NCBI GenBank assembly: GCA_031549345.1
Contig: JAVBPY010000009.1
Coordinates: forward strand, 1 to 64,000
DNA: 64,000 bases
Reading direction: 5' to 3'
DNA from: CASFRF01 sp031549345
GTDB lineage: Bacteria; Verrucomicrobiota; Lentisphaeria; Victivallales; Victivallaceae
The position numbers and the translations under genes are program-made. Shown here piece after piece: positions 35,374-44,181 of the stretch (its first letter is position 1; every line of letters starts with the position of its first letter). The notes under the pieces are model-generated. The model saw only the letters and a program-made list of their open reading frames with translations, was not told the origin of the DNA and made no database searches.

Positions 35374-36225
35374 TTACTTGCAGTCGCCGTCGCAACTGTT
35401 TTTGCCTTCCTTGCACTTTCCGGCGGCGCGGTTCGGACAATTTGCGCAATCTTCTTCCTTCACTTGCGAAGGGGTTTCCAACGCCTTGCGGAACGCGGCG
35501 GCGCCGACGGACTTGAAGTCCGAAGAAGCTTCGATGTGTTTCTTCAGCCCGGCGTGTTCGTCCGCCGGGGTCTGCTCCATGAGCTTGGCGACGGCGGCGC
35601 CGACCGCCGCGCTGTCGCCGAGGACGCCGAGAACACGGCAATGGAGGAGGCGTTCACTGTTGCTCTTAAACTTTGTACTGTCGACAGTCGCGAGGATTTT
35701 CCGGGCTCTTTCCGTGTCGCCGGTACGCGCCGCGGCCAGCGCCGCACAGAGGCGAATTCCGTTGGATGCTTTAGCAAGATCCATTTTTCCGAAGGTTGCG
35801 GCGGCTTCCTTGTTCTTATCGAGGTTCAATTCCGTTGCGCCGAGGGCGGCGAGAGTCGCCTCGCCCGGGGCGAGTTCATAGAGCTTTTGGTCCACGGCAA
35901 GCGCTTTATCAAAGTGATTTCGCGCGTAGTAAAAGCTCCGCAAAGCGCGGCCGGTTTTCAACGCCGACTCCGGGTTGGTTTCCTGTGCAAACATGGCTTC
36001 CTGCTGGGTCACGCGTTTGAGGGTTCCGTAAAGTTGCTTCAAGGCCGTGTCCTTGGGATTCGCCGCCGTTTCGGCAGGAAGGAGCTTGAGGGCTTCGGCG
36101 TAATCGCCGCTCTGCATGGCTTTGACCGCCGGGGTGTCCGGCAAGGTTGCCGCCTTGGGCGCATGGGCGAAAACCCCCGCGCTCCATGCCGCGACGGCCA
36201 GAAGAAGGATGCGTTTCTTGTTCAT
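35374..36225 (-). CDS. Exported TPR-like protein with cysteine-rich C-terminus
   Basis: This 283-residue protein has a signal peptide (about 1-22, cleavage near FAHA). Helical repeats resembling tetratricopeptide repeats follow (SGDYAEALKLLPAETAANPKD, HFDKALAVDQKLYELAPGEATL). The last 27 residues carry five cysteines in the pattern C-x2-C-x7-C-x6-C-x3-C (CANCPNRAAGKCKEGKNSC then DGDC), possibly metal-binding or disulfide-bonded. AAGGAGAG precedes the ATG at 36225. It is 14 nt after the VWA-TPR gene and is the last gene of the operon before the terminator. Function is unknown. Confidence 0.75.
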   Translation of the reverse strand: MNKKRILLLAVAAWSAGVFAHAPKAATLPDTPAVKAMQSGDYAEALKLLPAETAANPKDTALKQLYGTLKRVTQQEAMFAQETNPESALKTGRALRSFYYARNHFDKALAVDQKLYELAPGEATLAALGATELNLDKNKEAAATFGKMDLAKASNGIRLCAALAAARTGDTERARKILATVDSTKFKSNSERLLHCRVLGVLGDSAAVGAAVAKLMEQTPADEHAGLKKHIEASSDFKSVGAAAFRKALETPSQVKEEDCANCPNRAAGKCKEGKNSCDGDCK

Positions 36226-36239
36226 ACTGTACTCTCCTT

Positions 36240-39200
36240 TTAGAGTTCCGTGTTCAAACAGCGCCGCAGCGATGCGCGCAGCGCGGCCGGGACGGCCGGA
36301 TCTTCCGTCCACAATTTTATTTTTTTATTGGCTTCAATGGGCAATGCGCCGGGCATTCCGGCGGCGATGGCGGCAAGTTTTCCGGGCGACGAAGAATCTT
36401 TGTCCGCCAAAAGTCGGATGCGGTCTTTTTCCGTAACCGGGAGCTTGCGGAGTTCTTCAAATAATGAGAGAAAGCCTGCTTCGTCGGGGCGAAGCGCCAG
36501 AAGGAGGTACTCGATCTCCGGACGAACGGAAGATGGATACGGCCGATCCGCGTCGGCTGGCAAGCGCCCAATTCCCCAACGGAGGCGCTGGCTCAAGCCG
36601 AAAAGGAGAAGAGAGCGCTTCTGTTCTTCGAGATCTTCCCCGGCAAGCGACAGGAGAAGTTGCTCACGGGGGCGAAGCGTTTCGTTCACCAACTCCAAAT
36701 AACGACGGCCTTCTTCGAGCCGCTTGAATTTACGCAAAAGCGGCAGAAGGCGCTGAAGCTGAATCACGCGGGTGACTTCATTCGTAGCGGTTCCGGCAAG
36801 GAGCGTTTGCATCAATGTCTCCTCGTTTCCTGCGGAAGCGTCCGTCAGGGCGCGGAGCGCGGCAAGCGAGTTCCGCTCCAGCTCCCACGCGTGGCGGAGG
36901 AGGAAAAAATCCGCCGGATCGACCAATCCGGCAAGGAGCGCCCGACGCGCACTGTCGCCCAATACCGCGCGGTCTTCTTCCAGCGAAGCGCGGAAGGCTT
37001 TCGCCGCCGCCGGGTCGTTGCGGAAAACAACGTCCAACTCGCGGAGGGCGAACAAGTCGGAAATGGAGAACTCCGCCTTCTCCCCCGCACGGTCGTACGC
37101 TTCACGCGCCAGAATAAATGCCTTTTTCCCCTCCCCTTTCTGCGAAAGTTCGCGGGCTTCACGCGTCAGCGCCAAAATTCCATCGAGCGCCTTCGGCGCG
37201 GCAGGAGGACGCGCCACATCCACACGCTTGGCAGGTGGTTTCGGCACAGGGAGCGGAGCCAGTCCGCGAAGCTGGTCTACGCGGAGTTTAACCGCGCGAA
37301 AACAGTCACGCTGGGACTCGCTTTGCGCGTTGTTCAAAGAGAGTGAGAGATCGGCATACACGTCTTTTACGTCTTCGGCATTCAACAGATGCGCCAACGA
37401 GCGGGTGAAGGGGAGGAGGAAACGTTCGCGTTCCTCCGCAATGGGGCCGCGCCCGACAAGGAGTTTGAGCGCATTCATCGTTTCGCGCGCCGCCTCGGCG
37501 CGGCGACCTTCAAGCTCCAACAGCAAAGCGTATTCCTGCTTCAACTCCAGATCGCCGGAGCGCAGAACGGCAAGCTCGCGCAACACGCGCCGCGCCGCGC
37601 CGAAAAGTCCCCTATCGCGGCAGGCGGCGGCAAAATAAAGGCGGTTCTCCGCGGAGTCGTCGGCGAGTTCATCGGCCAACCGGAAACACCGCTCCGCCGA
37701 GGCATAAAGACACGCGTCCAACATCCGCTCCCCGAGCTCGCGGTAAAGATCCGGCGTGGCCGATTCCCCCAGCGCCAGGAGAATCCGGGTGTAATACAAG
37801 GTATTTTCCGTATCGCCCCGCCGTTGCGCCCCCTCCAGAAGGAGGCGCAAAGTAAAAACACGCCGCTCGGGAGCGCGGACAAGCAACGCCTGCCGGATGC
37901 GCTCCAAGGCGGATTCGTCGCCGCACTCTTCGGCCAAATCTTCGGCAAGAGTGTAGAGGAAGATATTCTCCGGCGCAACGGCAATGCGACGCTCCGTTTC
38001 CCGGAGCGCGTCGCGCAAGAGCTCGACACGGGCGCGCAAATTCAACAACCCGTCGACCATAACCCCGAAGGTGTCCGCATCGCCGACAGTGGCGAGGCGT
38101 GAATGAAAAAACGCAAGCGCATCCTCCTGGCGGCCCGCCGCGCGCAACGCGTTGGCACGCAGCAGGTACAATTCGGAACGATCCGGATTCCGCGCGAGCC
38201 CTTCGCCGTACCACGCGATCGCCTGGTCGAAACGCCCCGCCGCCATCGCGGTTCCGGCGGCGAATTCCAGTGCGCCCGGCGCATTCCGGTCCAACGCAAG
38301 CAAGGCTTCGGCGCGCGCCAACGCGGCGTCCTTATCCCCCGCCTCCAAATCCAGAACGGCAAGCTCGCGGAGCATTTCCATACGATCCGAGTCAAGTGTT
38401 TCCAGCAATTCGCGGGCAAGTTTGTACTCTTTAAGTTCGATCAGGAAGGAAAGTTCCTCCCGCCGCTCCGCGCCGGAAGTCCCCGCGTACAATGCACGCA
38501 ACCCGGGAAGATCGCCCGACGCGGCAAGCACCGTCCCCTGGAAACGACGCGATTCCCCGGCGGTGGGAAGTTCCGCCAACCGTTTGTCCGCTTTGTAAAG
38601 CGCGACGACACGGCCCATCGCCTGCGCGGTGCGCATCGCGCCGTCGCCGGCGCGGTAAATCGCCAACCACCGTTCGGCGGCCGCGCGGCGATCCCCCTGG
38701 TTTTCCAAGAGCATCGCCGCACGAATCCGCGCATCCATATTCCCGACACGGTCATAGAATAACAACGCGGCGTCCAAGGCGCCGAAACGTTCGAGGCGTT
38801 CCGCGACACCCATCAGCGCCTCCTTCGGCGCATCGGGCGAAGTGGAGCGCAAAAGCTCCAACGCTTCACGCGGACGCTCTGTGCGGCGCAAAAATTCGGC
38901 ACGCCGGAAACGCGCCGGGTACGGATCGTCGGGACGTTCCACGCGGCGCAACGATTCTTCGGCAATATCCGGAAATGCACATTGCTCCGCCGTCGCTGCC
39001 AATTCAAATAAATCAACCCTTTCGGCAACCCGTTCGAGAGCGTCCTGCAAAAATTTCCGCGCCGCACCGGTTTGTCCCTGTAAAAGCTCAAAGCGTGCCG
39101 CGTCGAGACGAATCCGGAGATTCTCCGGTTCGCGCCGGAGCCATTCCGCGTAAATTTCGCGCACCAATTCCGGCCGCCCCGCTTTTTCGGCCAGGCGAAC

Positions 39201-41510
39201 CAATGCGGATTGGAGATGGGGGGCGCGACGGCGCAAAAGCGCAAGCGCTTCCGCGTATTGTTTGCGATCCTCCAGCTCGGCAATGGCAAGCTCCACATAA
39301 ACCGGGTTTTCCCCCGGGTCGGTGAGGAGGCGTTCGAGAGTTCCGGAGTTGCGGACCGCCTCAAACGCGAGAATATCCGGCAACCGATCCGTGCCGCCGA
39401 GCACCGGAAACGCCACAAACAACGCCAGCGCCAGCGGCGCAAGCCTGCGGCGCAACAGCATCCCCAGAAGACACGCCGCCGCCAGCGCGCAACAAACCCA
39501 GCGCAACGAAAGCGGTCGATGCAGTTCCGCATCACCACTCAAAAGCGCCGAGCGGCGTTCGATTTCCCGCACAAGCGCCGGATCGCCCAAACCGAGGCGT
39601 TCGGGAGCGAGAACACAGGCGAATTCCGCATTGTTTTCCACAACACGCAGGCGATATGTTCCGGGAAGAAGCCCCGGCCGGAAAAGACGGAAAACACCGC
39701 GCGAATCAGGACGTAGAAGGAACGTTTCCGCCTCATTCAAGATAACGTTCAACGAACTTGGCGCATCCGCGACATGGAATTCAAAATGCAGATCCGTCCC
39801 CGCGGAACGGTTTTCCGCAACAATGTCCCGCCGCGCCAGCGAACGCGCCAAACCGGCAAGGAATGCCGATCCGGAAGAATCGCGAAAATACCCGGCCGAC
39901 CACGTGCCGCCGAAATCACTGTTGACCACGCCGACACGTCCCAAGCCATACGTCCGCGTCGCAATAAGGGGCATCCCCTGTGTGAGCACAAGAACATCGC
40001 TCCCCGGCTTCGCCGCGCTCCGCAGCATGCCGCCGATCACGGGGAGCGATTCACCGCCATCGGCGCGGAATGAAGCAAGCATTCCCTCCGCCTCTTGTGG
40101 GAGCGTGTTCCTTCCGGATTGCCGGAACGTCAGTTCCGGAAGAGAAAAACGTCCGGAAACCTGGTAAAATTTGCCATTCCCCCAGCCCGCCAGGCGCGAA
40201 AGAAACGCGCCGTCCCCCACACCGATCATCACGGTGGATAGCGTTATCCCCTGTTCGCGCATCCGGAAAACAAGCGATTCAAACGGCCCGCGCTCCACGC
40301 CGCCATCGGTGATGACCAGTACGTGCTTCAACCGGGTGTTGCTGTTGCGCAACGCGTAATACGCTTCCTGCATGGCCGGAAGAATCACCGTTCCGCCGCC
40401 CGCGTTCAGGCGGTTCAAGGCGCGGTTCAGTTCGATGCGGTTTGCGGCGCTCTGCATCGGCGCGGCCCAGCGGCGGCGGCCGTGGAATTCCACGATCCCG
40501 GCGCGGTCGGCGGGGCTGAGCGTCTCCAGCGCCAGACGGGCGACCTCGCGGGCAAGATCGATCCGTGCGCCGGACATGCTGCCGGAGGTATCGATGATGA
40601 TCGCCAGCGAAACCGTGGGCTGCCGATCAATCGTTTCGCGCTCGAATTCCACGGGGAGCATGGAAAGAAACGACGCATCCGCGTTCAGCGGCGCACGGCG
40701 GCCGGTGAAAACAAGTACTCCGGCTCCGCGCCGGGCCGCCTCGGCGACTTCACGCAATTCTGTGGAAGGAAGCCGATCCGGCTCCACGACAACGTGCAAT
40801 AAGGCCGTGTCGTTTTCGGTAAGAACAGCGCTGTTTCCGAGCAAGCCAACGAGCCGGGCGCGAGCATCCTCCGGCGCGTGAAGGCGCACCGTGTACGCGC
40901 CGTGCACGGCAACTGCGCCATGAATCGAGTGTTCTCCCATCCGCACGGTAAAATCCTGTACGCCAAGACGCTCCGCCACGCAATCGAGCGTATAAAAACA
41001 TTGTCCGGGACGAAGAACGAGGCGTTCGCGAATCCCTCCGGGTTCGACGACGATTTCCACGTCATCCGCCTTCGGGGCGTCAATTCGGAGCACAAGCGGG
41101 ATCGTTTCCCCGATCCCGGCGGAGGGAGGAAGTTTTATCTCCATCAAACGCGGCGCGAGGAGCGTTGCGGGCTGCAAGTCAAGCTCTACGGGAATTCCCC
41201 GCGCGAAAAGACGTTCCGCCGCACGGGCGAACGAATCATTCAAAGCGCCCTCGCTCCCATGGAAAACGACGCGCCCGCCGCCGGGCCGGGCAATGCGGCT
41301 CCCTGCTTCCAGAAGTGCCCGGGGCGCGTTGTCCGCGTTCCGGATGTGCACGGTTTCCGGCGTGGAGGGCCAACGAAGAATCAAGGGCGCCGCAGCGCCG
41401 AGCACCAGAAAAATTCCACAAAAAAGAGCCCATCCGAAGGCACGGCGCATCCAGAGGAATGGGAGTGCCAGCAGGAGAAACAAAAAATACGGTTGTTCGA
41501 ACGCAATCAT
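36240..41510 (-). CDS. Giant VWA-TPR membrane protein (Bat-like)
   Basis: This 1756-residue protein begins with two membrane helices (about 5-17 and 25-45). A beta-rich region follows, then a von Willebrand factor A domain (about 298-470) with an intact MIDAS: DTSGSMS, the Thr in GGGTVI, and TDGG. A YegL-like amidotransferase-type segment (about 490-580; YGLGRVGVVNSDFGG) comes next. A third hydrophobic segment lies at about 670-710. About 1000 residues of TPR-like helical repeats reach the C-terminus. It joins in one chain what Bat operons usually split into BatB-like VWA and BatC/E-like TPR proteins. GGGAGG precedes the ATG, which overlaps the upstream gene by 4 nt. Confidence 0.85.
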   Translation of the reverse strand: MIAFEQPYFLFLLLALPFLWMRRAFGWALFCGIFLVLGAAAPLILRWPSTPETVHIRNADNAPRALLEAGSRIARPGGGRVVFHGSEGALNDSFARAAERLFARGIPVELDLQPATLLAPRLMEIKLPPSAGIGETIPLVLRIDAPKADDVEIVVEPGGIRERLVLRPGQCFYTLDCVAERLGVQDFTVRMGEHSIHGAVAVHGAYTVRLHAPEDARARLVGLLGNSAVLTENDTALLHVVVEPDRLPSTELREVAEAARRGAGVLVFTGRRAPLNADASFLSMLPVEFERETIDRQPTVSLAIIIDTSGSMSGARIDLAREVARLALETLSPADRAGIVEFHGRRRWAAPMQSAANRIELNRALNRLNAGGGTVILPAMQEAYYALRNSNTRLKHVLVITDGGVERGPFESLVFRMREQGITLSTVMIGVGDGAFLSRLAGWGNGKFYQVSGRFSLPELTFRQSGRNTLPQEAEGMLASFRADGGESLPVIGGMLRSAAKPGSDVLVLTQGMPLIATRTYGLGRVGVVNSDFGGTWSAGYFRDSSGSAFLAGLARSLARRDIVAENRSAGTDLHFEFHVADAPSSLNVILNEAETFLLRPDSRGVFRLFRPGLLPGTYRLRVVENNAEFACVLAPERLGLGDPALVREIERRSALLSGDAELHRPLSLRWVCCALAAACLLGMLLRRRLAPLALALFVAFPVLGGTDRLPDILAFEAVRNSGTLERLLTDPGENPVYVELAIAELEDRKQYAEALALLRRRAPHLQSALVRLAEKAGRPELVREIYAEWLRREPENLRIRLDAARFELLQGQTGAARKFLQDALERVAERVDLFELAATAEQCAFPDIAEESLRRVERPDDPYPARFRRAEFLRRTERPREALELLRSTSPDAPKEALMGVAERLERFGALDAALLFYDRVGNMDARIRAAMLLENQGDRRAAAERWLAIYRAGDGAMRTAQAMGRVVALYKADKRLAELPTAGESRRFQGTVLAASGDLPGLRALYAGTSGAERREELSFLIELKEYKLARELLETLDSDRMEMLRELAVLDLEAGDKDAALARAEALLALDRNAPGALEFAAGTAMAAGRFDQAIAWYGEGLARNPDRSELYLLRANALRAAGRQEDALAFFHSRLATVGDADTFGVMVDGLLNLRARVELLRDALRETERRIAVAPENIFLYTLAEDLAEECGDESALERIRQALLVRAPERRVFTLRLLLEGAQRRGDTENTLYYTRILLALGESATPDLYRELGERMLDACLYASAERCFRLADELADDSAENRLYFAAACRDRGLFGAARRVLRELAVLRSGDLELKQEYALLLELEGRRAEAARETMNALKLLVGRGPIAEERERFLLPFTRSLAHLLNAEDVKDVYADLSLSLNNAQSESQRDCFRAVKLRVDQLRGLAPLPVPKPPAKRVDVARPPAAPKALDGILALTREARELSQKGEGKKAFILAREAYDRAGEKAEFSISDLFALRELDVVFRNDPAAAKAFRASLEEDRAVLGDSARRALLAGLVDPADFFLLRHAWELERNSLAALRALTDASAGNEETLMQTLLAGTATNEVTRVIQLQRLLPLLRKFKRLEEGRRYLELVNETLRPREQLLLSLAGEDLEEQKRSLLLFGLSQRLRWGIGRLPADADRPYPSSVRPEIEYLLLALRPDEAGFLSLFEELRKLPVTEKDRIRLLADKDSSSPGKLAAIAAGMPGALPIEANKKIKLWTEDPAVPAALRASLRRCLNTEL

Positions 41511-42325
41511 GAAACCCTCCCGCGCCGGTAAAGACGCGCATCGATCAGAAGTAAAAGAAAAGCAAAGCTCAAAAGCCAAGGAGCCAAACCCCAACCCCGG
41601 ACGCCGCCTGTTTCTTCGCACCGGGAAATTTGCCCTGCATCCCCCGGCGGACGATGACGGAGATACGCCAAATCCAATTCCGGTAAAAGCGATTCCCCAA
41701 CACCTTGTAACGTAACCTCGGGAGCCTCCGAAACAACGACATTATCCAATCCGGAGAAAAGAGCCTTCCAATCCTCCGCAACGCGCACACGAAGCGGCGC
41801 TTCCTTTACAACAAGCGGATTCCCCGCGCGGACATGCCGCATCCGCGGAAAACTGTACGGGGGCGGTTCGGCCCCAAAGTAAAGGATTTCCCCGGAAGAG
41901 GCGGAAGCCAAATCCAAGGCGAGTCCACGATTCGGCGCACCCGGTTCCGCTGCGGCGGCACGGCGTACGCGCACCGGGGAAACACCAGCCAGGATCACCT
42001 CGCGCCCTTCAGCGTACTGCAATGCCGCGGACAATCCCTCCGGCGATGCGACGATCACAACATTCCGCCGCGCCAAAATCGGTTCCGACACTGCCAGCGC
42101 CGCAAGCGTAAGCAGGAGAAGCAGGAACAAAAAGTGCCGCCAGCGGGAAAAGACGCCGCCGAGGCGCCGCCGGAGAAGCGGCGCTAGAGCCTCCCGATAC
42201 AGCATGACACCCGGTACGACGCGCTCGCGAGAGCGGATACGCAGGAAGAACAACGCCGCGAGAAGAAGCGCTGAAAGGCCCAAACCCGCCAAACTCCATC
42301 CCAAGGGAAATTCATTGGAAAACAT
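41507..42325 (-). CDS. BatA-like N-terminal domain membrane protein
   Basis: This 272-residue protein has an N-terminal membrane helix (WSLAGLGLSALLLAALFFL), the RRRLGGVFSRWRHFLFLLLLLTLAALAVSEP segment typical of aerotolerance/BatA N-termini in two parts, a soluble domain, and a final helix (LAPWLLSFAFLLLLIDARL). It carries no VWA domain itself, so it looks like a scaffold partner for the VWA-TPR protein downstream. It overlaps the DUF58 gene by 1 nt and the VWA-TPR gene by 4 nt. Confidence 0.75.
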   Translation of the reverse strand: MFSNEFPLGWSLAGLGLSALLLAALFFLRIRSRERVVPGVMLYREALAPLLRRRLGGVFSRWRHFLFLLLLLTLAALAVSEPILARRNVVIVASPEGLSAALQYAEGREVILAGVSPVRVRRAAAAEPGAPNRGLALDLASASSGEILYFGAEPPPYSFPRMRHVRAGNPLVVKEAPLRVRVAEDWKALFSGLDNVVVSEAPEVTLQGVGESLLPELDLAYLRHRPPGDAGQISRCEETGGVRGWGLAPWLLSFAFLLLLIDARLYRRGRVS

Positions 42326-43161
42326 TATACCAGCCCCTCCGGGAAAAGACGGTTCAAAATATCCGATGCGCCGGATTCCGCCGGGAGCGCGTAATGGCGC
42401 ATTCCACTGCGCAGCGCGTGCGCATCGAGAATGCCGTGAAAACGCATCCGCGCGACGCGGTAGCGTTCCGCGATGCTCCGATCCGGTGCGATGTTCACAG
42501 AATATCCGTACTCACAATCGACCAGGCGTGTTTCGCGGCTGAAATCGGGGTACTCCTCCGATGCGCTGAAAATACGAACCACCGAAAAAGCGCCCGCTCT
42601 CTCTAGTTTCCGTTCCAACGTTATCAGATCGGCCTCCAGGAAGTCGGAGACGACCCAACAGAGCCCTCCGCCGGAGTATTCCATGGCATGCGAAAACGGC
42701 GCCTCGCGCCGCAACGCAAGATCGGCCAAAAAACGTGGAACATCCGCCTTGCCGTTCCTGTACCAATGCGCGCATCCGGTTCCCGGAAAGGCAAGCTCAA
42801 GCGCTTCGGCGTTGGCTAAAATCGCACACCCGAGCGCCGCCGCCGCGCGAAAAGCGCTCACGACACGCGCCTCCTCGCAATGGATGGAGCGCGACGTATC
42901 CAGCACAATCCGGCAGCACCCGCGCGGGAAATCACGAAAACGCCGCACCGCCAACTTTTTGCAGCGCCGGAAAACATTCCAGTCCATCCGCCGGATGTCG
43001 TCCCCGGGACGATATTCGTCGTGTCCATGAAAATCGAGGCTCTCCCCCGGATGCGCGGAACGGCGGACACCCGCAAACGGCGCGCGGCGATCCGCCGCCG
43101 CACGGAAACCCATGCGGAAGGCGCCTTCGATGAATTCCGGCGGGAAAAGCGCTTCGTTCAT
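42325..43161 (-). CDS. DUF58-domain protein
   Basis: This 278-residue protein has the DUF58 signature HPGESLDFHGHDEYRPGDDIRRMDWNVFRR followed by a VWA-like half (RIVLDTSRS, then WVVSDFLE). This family almost always sits next to MoxR ATPases and VWA proteins, as here. No membrane segment is visible. It starts 2 nt after the MoxR stop and ends overlapping the BatA-like gene, so the three are translationally coupled. The molecular role of DUF58 is not established. Confidence 0.92.
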   Translation of the reverse strand: MNEALFPPEFIEGAFRMGFRAAADRRAPFAGVRRSAHPGESLDFHGHDEYRPGDDIRRMDWNVFRRCKKLAVRRFRDFPRGCCRIVLDTSRSIHCEEARVVSAFRAAAALGCAILANAEALELAFPGTGCAHWYRNGKADVPRFLADLALRREAPFSHAMEYSGGGLCWVVSDFLEADLITLERKLERAGAFSVVRIFSASEEYPDFSRETRLVDCEYGYSVNIAPDRSIAERYRVARMRFHGILDAHALRSGMRHYALPAESGASDILNRLFPEGLV

Positions 43162-43163
43162 TT

Positions 43164-44165
43164 TCAGCCTTTCGCCCCGCGCAAAATGCGTTCCAGAATC
43201 GCGTCCGCCGAAAGTTTGCGCATCCGCGCCTCGAAATTCGGCGCAATGCGGTGGCGGAGAACCGGGAGCGCGGCACGCCGCACATCCTCCACCCCCGCCG
43301 CGGAACGACCGTCGAGCAAAGCGTAGACCTTGGCCATCAGAATGAGCCCCTGCGCGGCGCGCGGTCCCGCGCCGCGCAATAGAAGTTCCGTTGTAGCAGC
43401 GGGCGCGGCGACGGAGCCTGGCTGGGTGGCCATGACCAGGCGCACAGCTTCCTGCTTGACGCTTTCAGCGACAAGAACGGCGCGGACGGTACGGCGCATG
43501 GCGAGGAGTATTTCGGCGTTGGCCACGGGAAACGCTTCCTGGGATTCCACCCCCGTAGTGCGGTCGATGATGCGCAAATACTCCTCCGGAGCGGGATAGC
43601 CAAGTTCGAGTTTGACGAGGAACCGGTCCAGCTCCGCCTCCGGCAACGCATAGGTACCCTCCTGCTCGATGGGATTTTCCGTGGCGACGACGATGAAAGG
43701 ATCGGGAAGACGCAGTGTCCGGTCGCCCGCTGTGATCTGGCGTTCCTGCATCGCTTCGAGAAGAGCCGACTGGGTTTTGGGCGTGGCGCGGTTGATTTCG
43801 TCCGCCAGAATAAAATGCGCCACCAACGGACCGGGACGGAATTCCAACCGGTGCGTCCCGTCCGGCGACTCCAGGAGCTGAAGGGAGCCTGTGATGTCGG
43901 CCGGCAGCAGATCCGGCGTAAACTGAATACGGGAGAACGTGAGCTCCAGCGCCGCCGCGAGACTCCGGGCGAGGAGTGTTTTTCCCAACCCCGGAACGCC
44001 TTCAAGGAGGACATGCCCCCCAGCACTCACAGCCGCGAGAAGATCCGTAACCAGTTCAGCATGACCAACAAAAACACGCTCCAGTTCCTGGCGGATGGCG
44101 GCGAAGTGATCGGCGAATTCGGCGATTTCCCGCGGCACCGCCACGGGGGAATGATCCTGTTTCAT
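43164..44165 (-). CDS. MoxR-family AAA+ ATPase
   Basis: This 333-residue protein has Walker A GVPGLGKTLLA (about residues 55-65), Walker B ILADEINRATPKTQSALLEAMQE and sensor 1 VVATENPIEQEGTYALPEA. The lid domain includes a DGRSAAGVEDVRRAALPVLRHR-type C-terminus. MoxR ATPases act as chaperones that activate or assemble VWA-domain partners, consistent with the VWA-TPR protein encoded three genes downstream. AGGAAA precedes the ATG at 44165. Confidence 0.95.
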   Translation of the reverse strand: MKQDHSPVAVPREIAEFADHFAAIRQELERVFVGHAELVTDLLAAVSAGGHVLLEGVPGLGKTLLARSLAAALELTFSRIQFTPDLLPADITGSLQLLESPDGTHRLEFRPGPLVAHFILADEINRATPKTQSALLEAMQERQITAGDRTLRLPDPFIVVATENPIEQEGTYALPEAELDRFLVKLELGYPAPEEYLRIIDRTTGVESQEAFPVANAEILLAMRRTVRAVLVAESVKQEAVRLVMATQPGSVAAPAATTELLLRGAGPRAAQGLILMAKVYALLDGRSAAGVEDVRRAALPVLRHRIAPNFEARMRKLSADAILERILRGAKG

Positions 44166-44181
44166 ACGTATTTCCTATTTC

